A stretch of DNA of 64,000 nt from Armatimonas rosea (GTDB lineage: Bacteria; Armatimonadota; Armatimonadia; Armatimonadales; Armatimonadaceae): positions 868,001-932,000 of the forward strand of contig NZ_JACHGW010000001.1 in assembly GCF_014202505.1 (NCBI RefSeq). The letters run 5' to 3'. A model generated the notes under the pieces. The model worked only from the letters and a program-made list of their open reading frames with translations, was not told the DNA's origin and did no database searches. Numbering within the stretch: position 1 is the stretch's first letter; every line of letters begins with the position of its first letter. The translations under genes and the position numbers were made by a program. Below are positions 33,451 through 42,768 of the stretch, piece after piece.

Positions 33451-34680
33451 TTATTTTGTTAGTGCCTTGAGAGCGGCTAGCACACAGGGGTCGCTGGCCT
33501 CTTCTTTGGCGGGGAGGGCGTTGGCGACCTCGACATCGGGCTTGATCGGGTTCTTCTCCAGGCGCACGCCCTTGGGGGTGATGTAGTCCGAGAGGGGGAG
33601 CTGGACCTCAAAGCCGGTGGGCAGCGGCGCGAAGATCGACGTCAGCACCGCGCCCGCCGACGGCTGCCCGATCACGAGGGACTTGCGCTCCTCACGCAGC
33701 ACCGACGAGACAATCTCGCTGGCGCTAGCCGAGCCACGGTTGATGAGCACGACCACCTTGCCTTGGTAGGGCGGGAGCTTGCGCAGGGTGGTCTTGCGGT
33801 CCGGACCCTTCCACTTTGCCACCTCAATGGGGTCGCTACTCTCCTTGCCGGTCTTCTCCTTGTACTCCGCCACCATCTGGCGCGTGACACTACAGCCGGT
33901 CGGGGTTCCGGGGGGTAGGAGGAGCGAGAGCAGGTGCGCGGAGTTGTTGACCAGCCCCCCGCCGTTGTTGCGCAGATCGACAATCAGCGCCTTTGCCTTC
34001 GCCTTGGCGACTTCGGCAAAGAGCGCGTCCACCTCGGGCTGGCTGTAGCCATTGGTGAAGCTGGGGAGGGTGAAGCGGGCCACACCGGGTGCGGGCCAGG
34101 TGAGGGTGGGCTTGCGAATGGTGGAGTAGGGCTTGCGCAGGAGCATGACATGCTTCTGTGCGCCATCGGCCTTGCGCTTGACCGTAATCAGGCTCGTCTC
34201 GCGGCCGTCTTGGTCGACACTGGTGGGGTTGTTGCCCGCGGGCTTTCCCTCCACCTCCGTGATCACATCACCGATCGCAAGCCCGACACCGGCTGCGTGG
34301 CTCCCCGGCGCGAGGGTGGAGACCGCCAGACCATCGGGGGCGGGTGCCATGCCGAGCCCAAAGCCGATCGCCTGTCCGGTGCGCCGCTGCTGGGCCGCCG
34401 CCGGGGTGAAGAGGCGGATATGGCTGATCCCAAAGTCGCGGAGCACCTGGTTGACCGTGTTGGAGAACGCGCGCATGTCCTCGGCCTTGTCGAGCTCGGC
34501 GCGGCGTTTTTCCAGGGCATCGGGGAGCTTGCTGAAGTCGACTCCGGGCACAAAGGCGCGCCGGGCGATCGCCTGCTGGAGGGTCTCCAGGGTGCGGGTC
34601 TTGGCCTCGGGGCTGAGAGGCTGGGCAAAGGCAGTGGCGCCGAGCAGGCTCAGCGCGAGAGTGACAACAAGTTTTTTCAT
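33451..34680 (-). CDS. S41 family peptidase-like protein
   Basis: 409 aa with a signal peptide (KKLVVTLALSLLGATAFAQP). A PDZ-like domain lies at about 85-170 (IGFGLGMAPAPDGLAVSTLAPGSHAAGVGLAIGDVITEVEGKPA), then the S41 core: KALIVDLRNNGGGLVNNSAHLLSL and VVVLINRGSASASEIVSSVLREERKSLVIGQPSAGAV. The catalytic serine is in GSASASEI. The lysine expected 25 residues later in CtpA/CtpB (in FGKG) is Ala here (QPSAGA), so the protein may be inactive or use another base. Start overlaps the aldo/keto reductase stop-side region by ATGA; ATG 34680 is set by the signal peptide. Confidence 0.85.
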   Translation of the reverse strand: MKKLVVTLALSLLGATAFAQPLSPEAKTRTLETLQQAIARRAFVPGVDFSKLPDALEKRRAELDKAEDMRAFSNTVNQVLRDFGISHIRLFTPAAAQQRRTGQAIGFGLGMAPAPDGLAVSTLAPGSHAAGVGLAIGDVITEVEGKPAGNNPTSVDQDGRETSLITVKRKADGAQKHVMLLRKPYSTIRKPTLTWPAPGVARFTLPSFTNGYSQPEVDALFAEVAKAKAKALIVDLRNNGGGLVNNSAHLLSLLLPPGTPTGCSVTRQMVAEYKEKTGKESSDPIEVAKWKGPDRKTTLRKLPPYQGKVVVLINRGSASASEIVSSVLREERKSLVIGQPSAGAVLTSIFAPLPTGFEVQLPLSDYITPKGVRLEKNPIKPDVEVANALPAKEEASDPCVLAALKALTK

Positions 34681-35615
34681 AGCGTGACGTTTCCACTGGG
34701 CCAGGTAAGGCGGTGAACGGGAGCGAGGATTTCCTGTATGGCTTTTATCGCTTCGGGGTCGGGGGAAGTTCCCACGGTGGCGACATTCTGGCGGACCTGT
34801 GCCTCGGAGCTCATCCCGACAAGCACGGTGGCGACCGGCGCGTTTTGCAGGGTCCAGGCCACGGCTTGCTCGGCGAGCGAGACTCCATGGGCCTTGCACC
34901 AGGCGAGCGCCTCCAGACAGGCGAGCCGGAGCGCCTCAGGGGCGGGGTGCCAGGGCTGCGGCCCCGTGTCGGAGAGCAGGCCCATCGCCAGCGGGGACGC
35001 CCCGATCACCCCGACCGATTTCTCCTCAAGATACGGGATTAAGTCCCAAAGGCTATCGTCGTTAAGGGAGGTATGGCAGTAGCTAAGAATAACATCCAGC
35101 GGTGTCTGGTCCAGCACCCTGGGGTAGATCGCCAGCGGCAGGCCACTGACCCCCACAAAGCGCACCTTCCCCGCCGCGACACACTCCCGCAGCGCCGGAA
35201 GGGTCTCGTCGATCACTTGCTGGAAGTTATCCGCGAACTCAATATCGTGGCAGAGCGCGATATCGAGCTGGTCGGTCTTGAGGCGGCGCAGGCTGTTGTC
35301 GATGCTCTGATGAACGCGGGCGGCGGAGAAGTCGAACTCGCCGCTGGGTCTCTCTGCGCTGGGGTAGCGCCCTAGCTTGGTGCAGAGGACATAGCTCTCC
35401 CGCGCCACTCCCACCAGCGCCTCGCCCAAGACATCCTCCGATGCCTGGTACCACGGGCTCGTGTCGAAGAAGTTCACGCCTAAGTCGAGCGCTAGCCGCA
35501 CCGTGCGTGTCGCATCGGCTTGCGTGATCGGCCCATACGGCCCCCCGAGCGGTGCGGCTCCAAAGCCCAGCGCCGAGACCGAGAGCCCGGTCTTGCCTAA
35601 GATACGGTAGTCCAT
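34677..35615 (-). CDS. Aldo/keto reductase
   Basis: 312 aa NADPH-dependent reductase. Opening MDYRILGKTGLSVSALGFGAAPLGG; the catalytic tetrad can be traced in NFFDTSPWYQASEDVLGEAL (Asp, Tyr), YVLCTKLGRY (Lys) and IALCHDIEF (His). The C-terminus has LVGMSSEAQVRQNVATV (cofactor). The subgroup resembles L-galactose / L-fucose dehydrogenase-type enzymes (aldose 1-dehydrogenases), which would suit the sugar theme of the region, but this is inference. The ATG at 35615 begins the conserved MDYRxLGKTGL; an upstream TTG in frame is less likely. Confidence 0.9.
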   Translation of the reverse strand: MDYRILGKTGLSVSALGFGAAPLGGPYGPITQADATRTVRLALDLGVNFFDTSPWYQASEDVLGEALVGVARESYVLCTKLGRYPSAERPSGEFDFSAARVHQSIDNSLRRLKTDQLDIALCHDIEFADNFQQVIDETLPALRECVAAGKVRFVGVSGLPLAIYPRVLDQTPLDVILSYCHTSLNDDSLWDLIPYLEEKSVGVIGASPLAMGLLSDTGPQPWHPAPEALRLACLEALAWCKAHGVSLAEQAVAWTLQNAPVATVLVGMSSEAQVRQNVATVGTSPDPEAIKAIQEILAPVHRLTWPSGNVTL

Positions 35616-35651
35616 GAGAGCTCTTTTCAAGGCAGAAGGGCAAAAAACCTG

Positions 35652-35689
35652 CTAACTCTAACGCTGGGCTAATGCCTCCCCGCTAAAGT
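35652..35689 (+). promoter_or_regulatory. CTAAC-repeat promoter element, copy 1 (candidate SARP site)
   Basis: CTAAC units begin at 35652, 35658 and 35669 (the last is CTAAT), so spacings are 6 and 11 bp. The intervening GCTGGG is shared with copy 3. Exactly 10 nt after the last unit is TAAAGT (35684-35689), fitting a TANNNT -10 box. The ATG of the large lipoprotein is 23 nt further. Confidence 0.7.
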
Positions 35690-35712
35690 TTGAGCCAGGA
35701 GGAGTTTTTCCG

Positions 35713-38352
35713 ATGCAACGACGACGATTTCTACAACTGGCACTTGCCGCCCCGGTAACCGCACTCGCAAGCGGCTGTGGTGGGGGCTGGAACCTCGGCT
35801 TTGGCCCCATCCGTGGCGGCGGTGGCGGGACGACAGGCTCTCTCACCCTGGGGCGCATGGCTGCGACTGTGGACCATGGGAGCCTCATCGGAACACTGCC
35901 CACCTACACGGCGCTCCAGGTTGCGACCGCGTTTGGGAGCGAGAGCCCAGCGGCCAGTGGGGCGGCCAGTGTTCAGGTCATTCAGGCAGAGACGACCCTC
36001 GGATTCGTGACCGAGGCAAGCGGCGCGATCCTCTACTACGGCTGGCTCTCCGGCACGCAGACGGCGCTCTCCGCGGCGAGCACGGCGGAGGTGCTTCTCT
36101 ACTATGCACTGGCGGGCTACCTCCTGCCTGCCGAGATTCAGGAGAGAGTCCGCGCGATTATCGCCGCCAGCGACTCGGTGCGGCTGCGCATTGGACCGGC
36201 GGTCGCGAGCTTCCTGGCTGCAAACCCCAAGCGCCTGAGCGGGGACACGACCAGCCTACTGGGCTTGGTTGCCACCGAGGCGGAGAGCCTCCTGCCTGCG
36301 GTGAGTGCGGCCACACGTGGCGTGATCATCCAGACACCGGGCCTCCGCAGTGGTGTTGAAGTCGCTCAGTCCAAGGAGCCTAATGCCGTTTTTGCACAGA
36401 ATAAGTACCTGCGCCGCGCGATGCTGGTGGTCAACCAGATCGGCTACACGGATAGCAAAAATGTTCCCATTGATCAGCTGGTAGCGCCGCGTGTCCCCCT
36501 ACAGCTCAGCCTCTCCGAGATTCCTGTCCCCAAGTCCTACGATAGCTTTGCCAACACGATCTCGGGCTGGATCGAGGCCTACTACAGTAATAAGACCTTC
36601 GATGATGGCTCGATCGATGCGGGCTTCTTTAGCTCGGCATCGGATGTGGTAGGGCTGAAGGTCAACCCCGACGGAGCGCTTAGGACAAAGTACCGTGCCT
36701 ATGTCCTGATGCCAGGGAGTGTCCCCGGCAACGAAGAGCACCTGGCGGAGCTCTTGCCTGCACAGCGTGAGTATGTCGAGGGAGTCAACCTGAAGAACCT
36801 CTACCTCCGTCTGTTCTTTGAAGACCTCCTCGCCCCCTTTGTGCTAAGCTTCGTGGCCGGGAAGCTGGCAGGCGATAAGGAGCTGATCAAGGGACTGACG
36901 GAGGAGCTCCTCAAGGCGGTCCGTGAGGTGCTCCCCGGACAGCTGGAGCTAGTGGCTGGCGGGAGAAGGAAGCCTCTGGATGTCTTTATCGTGCTGGTGA
37001 AGTCTATGACGATCGACCCGGCAACCGGGGCGACCTCGGGGAGCTTCCAGAAGATTGTCGGGACCACGATGCAGTTTCTGTTCAAGCAGCTTACAGGCAA
37101 TGGTCCCGAGCTCTTTGCGAAGAATGTCACCGAGGGGATCAATATCAATGGCACCATTGTTCCTGGAGTCGGGCGGCTTGTGGCGATGCTGGAGGCGACC
37201 GACAAGCTCCTGGACTCTGTCAACCGAAGTCGCCTGTTTGTGGACTCGACCATCAGCAAGAAGCTCGAGTTCTGGGACATAGAGGTTGATAACTTCAAAG
37301 TCGAGCTCACACCTGCGGAGTCGGTCGTGGTGCAAGGCGATGGGGTTGTGGAGCTTAAAGTAAACCTGCGTGATGCCAAGGCAGGGGAGGGGCAGTTCTT
37401 TTCCTACACCTGGAGCTGCAGCTCTGGACGCCTCACCGACGGGCTCCAAGGCAATGGAAAGCGGATCGAAGCCAGCACGGCAGCGAGCGTCAGCTACCAC
37501 GCCGAGGGAGCTGTCGGGGAGACGGATACCGTCACGGTTCAGGTAACTCTCCGAGGGCCGGGCAGTAAGGACAGCCTGGTGCTGGGAACCGCCGAGGCAA
37601 AGGTCAATGTGGTGGGGCTCACGGTGACTCCCGCGACCACAACCCTGAAGAACCAGGAGACGGTTGCCTTGACGGGCAACCTCGCGGGGTTGCGTCCTCT
37701 GAAGGCAGGGGAGACACTGGAGTACCGCTGGCTGACGACCAGAAACGCAGGCGAGCTCCTCGGGTCCCCGGACGGTGGCCTCTCGGTTCCTGTGGAAGGG
37801 ACTACCCGTGTGACCTACCGCGCCGATGTGGCCAAAGAGGGGACAGACACTGTCACGTTTGAGGTTGCCCTCGCCGGAACGAGCATACGCCTCAAGAGGA
37901 CGGCCTCCGTTGCGGTGGGTAAGCCGCAAGATAAGGTGCTGCCTGTCATTCAGGGAGTCTTCTTTGACGCGACGGGAAGCACGGCGACCGCAGGACTCGT
38001 GGTCAAGTGTGCGACCTTCAAGATCGATCCGGCGGCCCAGTCCTATAGCGTGAGCATCGCCAGTGGTGCGACAACCACATGGCGCATCCAGGCAAAAGAT
38101 GTCGCGGCCACTGCTTCGGGTGTCGACACAACGACCTTTGGTATCGACAAGACCTGGGAGTCTGGCTTTACCTTTCCAGGAATGACAAAGAATTACCAGA
38201 TCTTCTATCGGCTCGAGGATACCATTGTCGCCATGGGGCCAACCCAGCACTGGGGGCCGAACTTGTTCTTCAAAACACGTCAGCAGGCTGTGGATAGCTT
38301 GAACGCGAGTAATGCTTCCTTTGAAATCAGCAAGGCAGTGGCTCACTACTAA
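35713..38352 (+). CDS. Large Tat-type lipoprotein with C-terminal Ig-like domains, paralogue A
   Basis: 879 aa, no named family. The N-terminus QRRRFLQLALAAPVTALASGC has a twin-arginine motif and a lipobox (ASGC), so it should be Tat-exported and lipid-anchored. A Gly-rich linker follows (GGGWNLGFGPIRGGGGG). Residues about 45-530 are a conserved helical region shared with paralogue B (42769). Residues about 530-640 and 640-735 look like two Ig-like/cadherin-type beta domains (AGEGQFFSYTWSCSSGRLTDG...ETDTVTVQVTLRG; LTVTPATTTLKNQETVALTGNL). The last 130 aa are unlike paralogue B. First gene of a unit with the SARP-like regulator 33 nt downstream. Function unknown. Confidence 0.85.
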   Translation: MQRRRFLQLALAAPVTALASGCGGGWNLGFGPIRGGGGGTTGSLTLGRMAATVDHGSLIGTLPTYTALQVATAFGSESPAASGAASVQVIQAETTLGFVTEASGAILYYGWLSGTQTALSAASTAEVLLYYALAGYLLPAEIQERVRAIIAASDSVRLRIGPAVASFLAANPKRLSGDTTSLLGLVATEAESLLPAVSAATRGVIIQTPGLRSGVEVAQSKEPNAVFAQNKYLRRAMLVVNQIGYTDSKNVPIDQLVAPRVPLQLSLSEIPVPKSYDSFANTISGWIEAYYSNKTFDDGSIDAGFFSSASDVVGLKVNPDGALRTKYRAYVLMPGSVPGNEEHLAELLPAQREYVEGVNLKNLYLRLFFEDLLAPFVLSFVAGKLAGDKELIKGLTEELLKAVREVLPGQLELVAGGRRKPLDVFIVLVKSMTIDPATGATSGSFQKIVGTTMQFLFKQLTGNGPELFAKNVTEGININGTIVPGVGRLVAMLEATDKLLDSVNRSRLFVDSTISKKLEFWDIEVDNFKVELTPAESVVVQGDGVVELKVNLRDAKAGEGQFFSYTWSCSSGRLTDGLQGNGKRIEASTAASVSYHAEGAVGETDTVTVQVTLRGPGSKDSLVLGTAEAKVNVVGLTVTPATTTLKNQETVALTGNLAGLRPLKAGETLEYRWLTTRNAGELLGSPDGGLSVPVEGTTRVTYRADVAKEGTDTVTFEVALAGTSIRLKRTASVAVGKPQDKVLPVIQGVFFDATGSTATAGLVVKCATFKIDPAAQSYSVSIASGATTTWRIQAKDVAATASGVDTTTFGIDKTWESGFTFPGMTKNYQIFYRLEDTIVAMGPTQHWGPNLFFKTRQQAVDSLNASNASFEISKAVAHY
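35782..36350 (+). repeat. Near-identical duplicated tract, copy A
   Basis: 569 bp matching 42838-43406 with only four differences that I counted by eye, although the genes differ clearly on both sides of the tract. It encodes the Gly-rich linker and start of the shared region. Probably a recent gene conversion. Confidence 0.75.
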
Positions 38353-38385
38353 GCGTCGTCGTTTGCAGGAAGGCACAGCTCTTGC

Positions 38386-41001
38386 GTGGAATCAAGAGCT
38401 GTGGAACCTGTCTGGCGGATCGCACTCTTTGATGGCCCCCGGCTCTTGACCCCCGAGGGTAGCGAGGTGCGGCGCTTTCGCTCTCAGCGGGTGGCGGCGC
38501 TCCTGGCCTACCTGTGCCTGCACCTAGGACGAGACTGCCCGCGCGAGGAGCTCGCCGAGGCGCTCTGGCCTGACGAAGACCCGCAGGTCACGGCGAATCG
38601 CCTCCGTGTCTCGCTGACCTCGCTGCGCCACCAGCTCGAGCTTCCCGGCATGGCGCCCGGCTCGGTTCTCGATGCGACCCGCGCGGGCTACGTGCGGCTG
38701 CGCAGCGAGAGTGTCTGGTGCGATGTCGCGGCCTTTGAGAAAGCGCTCAAGCAGGGCAATCCCGCCGAGGCCGCGCAGCTGGCCTGTGGCGCGCTCCTCC
38801 CGGGCTTCTACGACGAGTGGATTCTCATGGAGCGGGAGCGGCTGGAGGCACTACGGACGAGCCTTCCGCAGGTCGTACCAGCTCCTCTCGCCACTCCCGA
38901 GGTGACGACTCCCGTGGAGCGCCGCTTGCCGGTCGCCCTGACACGCTTCTTTGGGCGCGCCACGGAGCAGGAGCGGCTCACACACGCCCTCACCGAGGAG
39001 CGCTTGGTCACTCTTGTAGGATTGGGCGGCATGGGCAAGAGCCGCCTCGCGGTCGAGACCGCGCGCCGCCTCGCGCTCCCTAGTGTCTTTGTCCCGCTGG
39101 CAGACCTCACCGAGGAAGCCCGGCTGGGGGAGTTTGTTCTGCGTGCGCTAGGAGCCAGCACACAAGGGGAGGGAGACCCCCTCGCGGCGCTGGGGACACT
39201 GCTGACCCACCGTGGGGAGCTCCTCCTGATCCTGGACAATGCGGAGCACCTCGCCAGTGAGGTGGCAGCGCTCACCGTGACCCTGCTGGAAAAGGCCCCT
39301 GAGCTACGCATCCTAGCCACTAGTCGTCAGCCCCTCGGGATTCTCGGGGAGCGGGTGCTGACACTAGAGCCACTGGAGCTGCCCAGCGCCCACGCAACCC
39401 CGGAGCGCCTCCTGGAGTTTCCCTCGGTTGCGCTCTTCTGTGACCGTGCGCGTCAGGTCCGTCCTGACTTTGTCCTTACCCCACGCCACACCCCCGCGCT
39501 GATTGCGATCTGCCAGAAGCTTGAGGGGATGCCGCTCGCGCTGGAGCTCGCCGCCGCCCGCACCCGCACCCAGACCCCCACCCAGCTTGCCGCCGCCCTC
39601 GACGAGAGCCTCCTGACACTGGCGACCACCCAGCGCGGCCTCCCCGAGCGCCACCGCTCCCTCCGCGCTGTGGTCGAGAGTAGTGTCGCGGCGCTCGACC
39701 CTGCACTTCAGGCGTTCTTTGCCGCTCTCTCGGTCTTCCAAGGCGGCTGGACCAGTGAGGCCGCGGAGGCGATCACCGGCTGCCCCCAGACCGAGCTCTT
39801 TCTGGAGGAGCTGACCCACCACTCCCTGATCACCCTGCGTGAGGACGAGCTCTCGGGGACGATGCGCTTTGGTTTCTTGGAGACCCTGCGCCTCTTCGCC
39901 GCGGAGCGCTGCACCGAAAAAGAGCGCCTCGCCGAGCGCCACGCGAGCTACTTTTTCGCCCTCGCCGCACAAGTGAACGAAGACGATGTGCGCTTCTTCG
40001 ATCCGCTGGAGCCTGAGCTGGAGAACCTTGCCCTGGCACTCGACTATGGCTGGGAGCACTTGCAGGACAGACACGCGTTCTGGGACGGCCTGACGGGGTT
40101 TCTGGCCTTCGCCTTTGTTCGGGGGCACCACCGCCGTGCTATCGGGTACGCCGAGCGCATTGCGGCAAGCTGGCAGTGCATCCCCGAGCCCGAGCAACGC
40201 TTCGAGGCACTCAACCGCACTCTGATGCTCTACAACGACTTGGGGCGCAACGACGAAGTCGCACGCCTCGCGACGGAGATGCTGACGCAGGCACAGGCAC
40301 GGGGGCTGCGGCGCTGGGAGAGTGAGGCACGCATGAACCTAGGCTATGTCGCCAACCAAGCGGGGCGCTATGAAAAAGCACGCCAGATTCAGCGGGAGGC
40401 GCTCGAGCTGGCACGTACTCTGGACAACCCCCTGGTCTTGGTGCGCGCCTTGTTCTTGGTAAACCGTGCCACCAACCCCTGCGGCATTATGCTTCTCCAG
40501 AGCGATCCCCAGAGAGCTGCTGCGCTCTTGGCCGAGGCGGAGGCCGTCAACCAAGAGGCCCTGCGACTGATCGGGCCGCACTCGCGCTTCCACTCCATTC
40601 TCCACATGGGGCTCGCTCTCTCCCTCTTCAACCAAGGACGCACGGCGGAGAGCTACCAGCACCTCAAGGCGTGTCAGCACTGGGCGCTGAAGCACGGAAC
40701 CCTGGCACTCCTGATGTACGCGTTCTGGTACGAGAGTAGCACCGAGCTGGTGTCGGGCTCTCCAGAGCGCGCGGCTCTGCTCTATGGCGCGTTCTGCCAC
40801 CTGCGGGAGCGCATGGGCTACTCGGCCAACCTAGGGGTCGATGAGCACGCGCTACGAGAGCACTATCTCACTCTCTTGGACGAGGAGACCTACGAGTGCC
40901 AGCTACGGCTCGCGCACTCCCTGTCTCTGGAGACGCTTGTCGCACCGCGCACCTGGGACGAGCTGGTGGCGGGAAAAATCTCCCCCAAGATCGCGCATTA
41001 G
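38386..41001 (+). CDS. AfsR/SARP-like transcriptional regulator (BTAD + P-loop ATPase + TPR-like)
   Basis: 871 aa. Residues about 8-100: winged-helix DNA-binding domain of the SARP type (WRIALFDGPRLLTPEGSEVRRFRSQRVAALLAYLCLHLGRDCPREELAEALWPDEDPQVTANRLRVSLTSLR). Residues 100-155: bacterial transcriptional activator domain (FEKALKQGNPAEAAQLACGALLPGFYDEWILMERERLEAL). Residues about 185-480: NB-ARC-type ATPase with Walker A VGLGGMGKSRLA, Walker B LLLILDNAEHLA and RILATSRQPLG. The C-terminal 390 residues are helical TPR-like repeats. The start is GTG at 38386 with AGGAAGG upstream. It is a transcription activator gated by nucleotide and likely by a sensed partner. It lies between the genes carrying the CTAAC promoter element. 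Confidence 0.9.
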   Translation: MESRAVEPVWRIALFDGPRLLTPEGSEVRRFRSQRVAALLAYLCLHLGRDCPREELAEALWPDEDPQVTANRLRVSLTSLRHQLELPGMAPGSVLDATRAGYVRLRSESVWCDVAAFEKALKQGNPAEAAQLACGALLPGFYDEWILMERERLEALRTSLPQVVPAPLATPEVTTPVERRLPVALTRFFGRATEQERLTHALTEERLVTLVGLGGMGKSRLAVETARRLALPSVFVPLADLTEEARLGEFVLRALGASTQGEGDPLAALGTLLTHRGELLLILDNAEHLASEVAALTVTLLEKAPELRILATSRQPLGILGERVLTLEPLELPSAHATPERLLEFPSVALFCDRARQVRPDFVLTPRHTPALIAICQKLEGMPLALELAAARTRTQTPTQLAAALDESLLTLATTQRGLPERHRSLRAVVESSVAALDPALQAFFAALSVFQGGWTSEAAEAITGCPQTELFLEELTHHSLITLREDELSGTMRFGFLETLRLFAAERCTEKERLAERHASYFFALAAQVNEDDVRFFDPLEPELENLALALDYGWEHLQDRHAFWDGLTGFLAFAFVRGHHRRAIGYAERIAASWQCIPEPEQRFEALNRTLMLYNDLGRNDEVARLATEMLTQAQARGLRRWESEARMNLGYVANQAGRYEKARQIQREALELARTLDNPLVLVRALFLVNRATNPCGIMLLQSDPQRAAALLAEAEAVNQEALRLIGPHSRFHSILHMGLALSLFNQGRTAESYQHLKACQHWALKHGTLALLMYAFWYESSTELVSGSPERAALLYGAFCHLRERMGYSANLGVDEHALREHYLTLLDEETYECQLRLAHSLSLETLVAPRTWDELVAGKISPKIAH

Positions 41002-41014
41002 AGTTGCAGAGTCG

Positions 41015-41052
41015 CTAACTCTAACGCGGGGCTAACGCGAGCGGTCTATCCT
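41015..41052 (+). promoter_or_regulatory. CTAAC-repeat promoter element, copy 2
   Basis: CTAAC units at 41015, 41021 and 41032 (spacings 6 and 11), then exactly 10 nt to TATCCT (41047-41052). It lies 46 nt before the PEP-CTERM gene. Confidence 0.7.
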
Positions 41053-41098
41053 GCCTCCATCCGCACACAGAGGCGGTGCAGAAAAGGACCGATAAACC

Positions 41099-41992
41099 AT
41101 GCGACTGCAGAGACCTATTCTTACCCTTGCGATGATTCTTACCTTCGGGGCCATCGCTCAGGCACAGACCGTTGATCCCTACGTCCCCCTCTTTCGGCAC
41201 TTGTTAGGCTTTGCCCGCGACACCACGCCCAACGGTGTCTTTGACGGGCCTTTTGAAGATATCGACGGGGACGATCTTCCGATACCGGGCAGCTACCACA
41301 TGGGAACAACCCTGGTGCGCGATGGGGCGACCATTACCTACACGGCAAACTCGAACTACGCGGGCTTCTTCGCCGCCAAGAACGACACGTCGCTGAGCAT
41401 CTCCAATATCCAGCACCAGGGCTACTACACCATCGCAGGGCAGGGCTCGCACACCCAAGTTCAGTTCTTCGCGCCCGTCACGCCCGCTGAGGCGACTTTT
41501 AACTGGAAGGTGACCGGCACCGCGAGTGCGCCCTACGGCACGGCCACCAGCCGCCTGGACTTTCTCGCGGGCAGCTACCCCGGCTCGGGGATCAACGATC
41601 TCTACAACGCTCCGGGGCACCTGCTCGCCTACGGCCCCGGGAACTATAGCTACGTCCTCCCGACCACCCTCAACACCCCCATCGATCTGTTCTACTGGTC
41701 CAGCGCCTATATCGAGGTGCAGGACACCGACACTGCGGGCCGTGTGGGGCAGTCGTTTAGTGCCTTTGCCAACTTCTCCAGCACCTACACCCTAGAGAGC
41801 ATCGACCTGCGGGACAGCAACGGCGATCTCATTCCGTCGTGGACCATGGAAGACACCAGTGCGCCGGGTGTTGCTCTCTTTAACCAGAATGGACGCACGG
41901 CCGCCGCAGGAAGCTCCGCACCCGAGCCGACTACGCTTCTCTTTCTTACGCTTGGGGGCACCTTGGTCCTGGCGCGCCGCCGACGGAGCTAA
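41099..41992 (+). CDS. PEP-CTERM sorting domain protein
   Basis: 297 aa. Signal peptide (LQRPILTLAMILTFGAIAQAQ); the C-terminus SAPEPTTLLFLTLGGTLVLARRRRS has the PEP motif, membrane helix and Arg cluster that direct exosortase processing. The middle is beta-rich (ITYTANSNYAGFFAAKNDTSLSISNIQHQGYYTIAGQGSHTQVQFFAPVTPAEATFNWKVTGTASAPYGTATSRLDFLAG). No ligand-binding family recognised. It is preceded by CTAAC element copy 2 and followed, 3 nt later, by the 228-aa gene, so the pair is one transcript. An extracellular or cell-surface role is inferred. Confidence 0.83.
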   Translation: MRLQRPILTLAMILTFGAIAQAQTVDPYVPLFRHLLGFARDTTPNGVFDGPFEDIDGDDLPIPGSYHMGTTLVRDGATITYTANSNYAGFFAAKNDTSLSISNIQHQGYYTIAGQGSHTQVQFFAPVTPAEATFNWKVTGTASAPYGTATSRLDFLAGSYPGSGINDLYNAPGHLLAYGPGNYSYVLPTTLNTPIDLFYWSSAYIEVQDTDTAGRVGQSFSAFANFSSTYTLESIDLRDSNGDLIPSWTMEDTSAPGVALFNQNGRTAAAGSSAPEPTTLLFLTLGGTLVLARRRRS

Positions 41993-41995
41993 GTA

Positions 41996-42682
41996 ATGAA
42001 GAACTACCAAGCGCCCGCTCCCAAGCTCACCACGCAGAAATTCCCCGATGGGAGCGGCCAGATCGGGGTTGCGCCGGGTTGGAAGCTCGACGACGGCGGG
42101 GCGGGGGCGGCGCTTCTCTCCGGGCCAGGCGGTGCGGCCATGCAGCTGGGGCAGTACCGCTTTGTCTTTGCCCATAACTACGACCAGCGGACCCTGACAC
42201 CCGGTGTCAACCCCGAGGTGCCGCGGGTCCACCTCGACGATCCCGTGCTCGCGATGATCGAGGCGACAGCGCTCCTTCAAAAGGCGGGGCTGCTCAGCAA
42301 GCTCAAGCTCAAGGGGGTCGAGCCCGCGCCTTGGTTTCCGCTCGGACGCTCCGCACTGATGCGCTACAGCTTTGTCTACCAAGGCAAGCCCCTGGAGGCG
42401 TTTGGGCTCTTCACGGTTGTCGCCACCGACGCGCTATCGGGCTCGTACTTCTACTCCGTGGTCATGGCCCCGCCCGAGAGCTACGTCAAGCGCCTGCCGG
42501 AGATGAAGGCCATGTGGGGCTCGTGGAGTATCAGCCAGACGCTGCTGCAAGGCCGGCTCGACAACGCCGCCAAGATCATTGGGGAGATCGACGTGCCGTC
42601 GCACCTGGATGATTTTCAGCAGAAACAGCGCCTCGAAGCCCTCAAGGCCGCACGGAAATTCCAGGCGCTGATCCGCAACTAG
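41996..42682 (+). CDS. Hypothetical protein of the CTAAC regulon
   Basis: 228 aa, no signal peptide or membrane helix, no family recognised. The text reads like a small alpha/beta protein (KFPDGSGQIGVAPGWKLDDGGAGAALLSGPGGAAMQLGQYRFVFAH; PAPWFPLGRSALMRYSFVYQGKPLEAFGLFTVVATD; SYFYSVVMAPPESYVKRLPEMKAMWGSWSIS). This pattern (polar start, SGPGG, then WSIS near the end) resembles domains in eukaryote-like lipid or PsbP-type proteins, but the likeness is too weak to name. The ATG is 3 nt after the PEP-CTERM stop, so it is co-transcribed. Confidence 0.72.
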   Translation: MKNYQAPAPKLTTQKFPDGSGQIGVAPGWKLDDGGAGAALLSGPGGAAMQLGQYRFVFAHNYDQRTLTPGVNPEVPRVHLDDPVLAMIEATALLQKAGLLSKLKLKGVEPAPWFPLGRSALMRYSFVYQGKPLEAFGLFTVVATDALSGSYFYSVVMAPPESYVKRLPEMKAMWGSWSISQTLLQGRLDNAAKIIGEIDVPSHLDDFQQKQRLEALKAARKFQALIRN

Positions 42683-42696
42683 ACGAAGGGAGCAGT

Positions 42697-42734
42697 CTAA
42701 CTCTAACGCTGGGCTAACACGGCGAGGCTACTCT
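42697..42734 (+). promoter_or_regulatory. CTAAC-repeat promoter element, copy 3
   Basis: CTAAC units at 42697, 42703 and 42714 (spacings 6 and 11), then exactly 10 nt to TACTCT (42729-42734). The ATG of paralogue B is 34 nt further. Confidence 0.7.
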
Positions 42735-42768
42735 GCTTGCATTCACATCTTGAAAGGCTCATGAAAAC

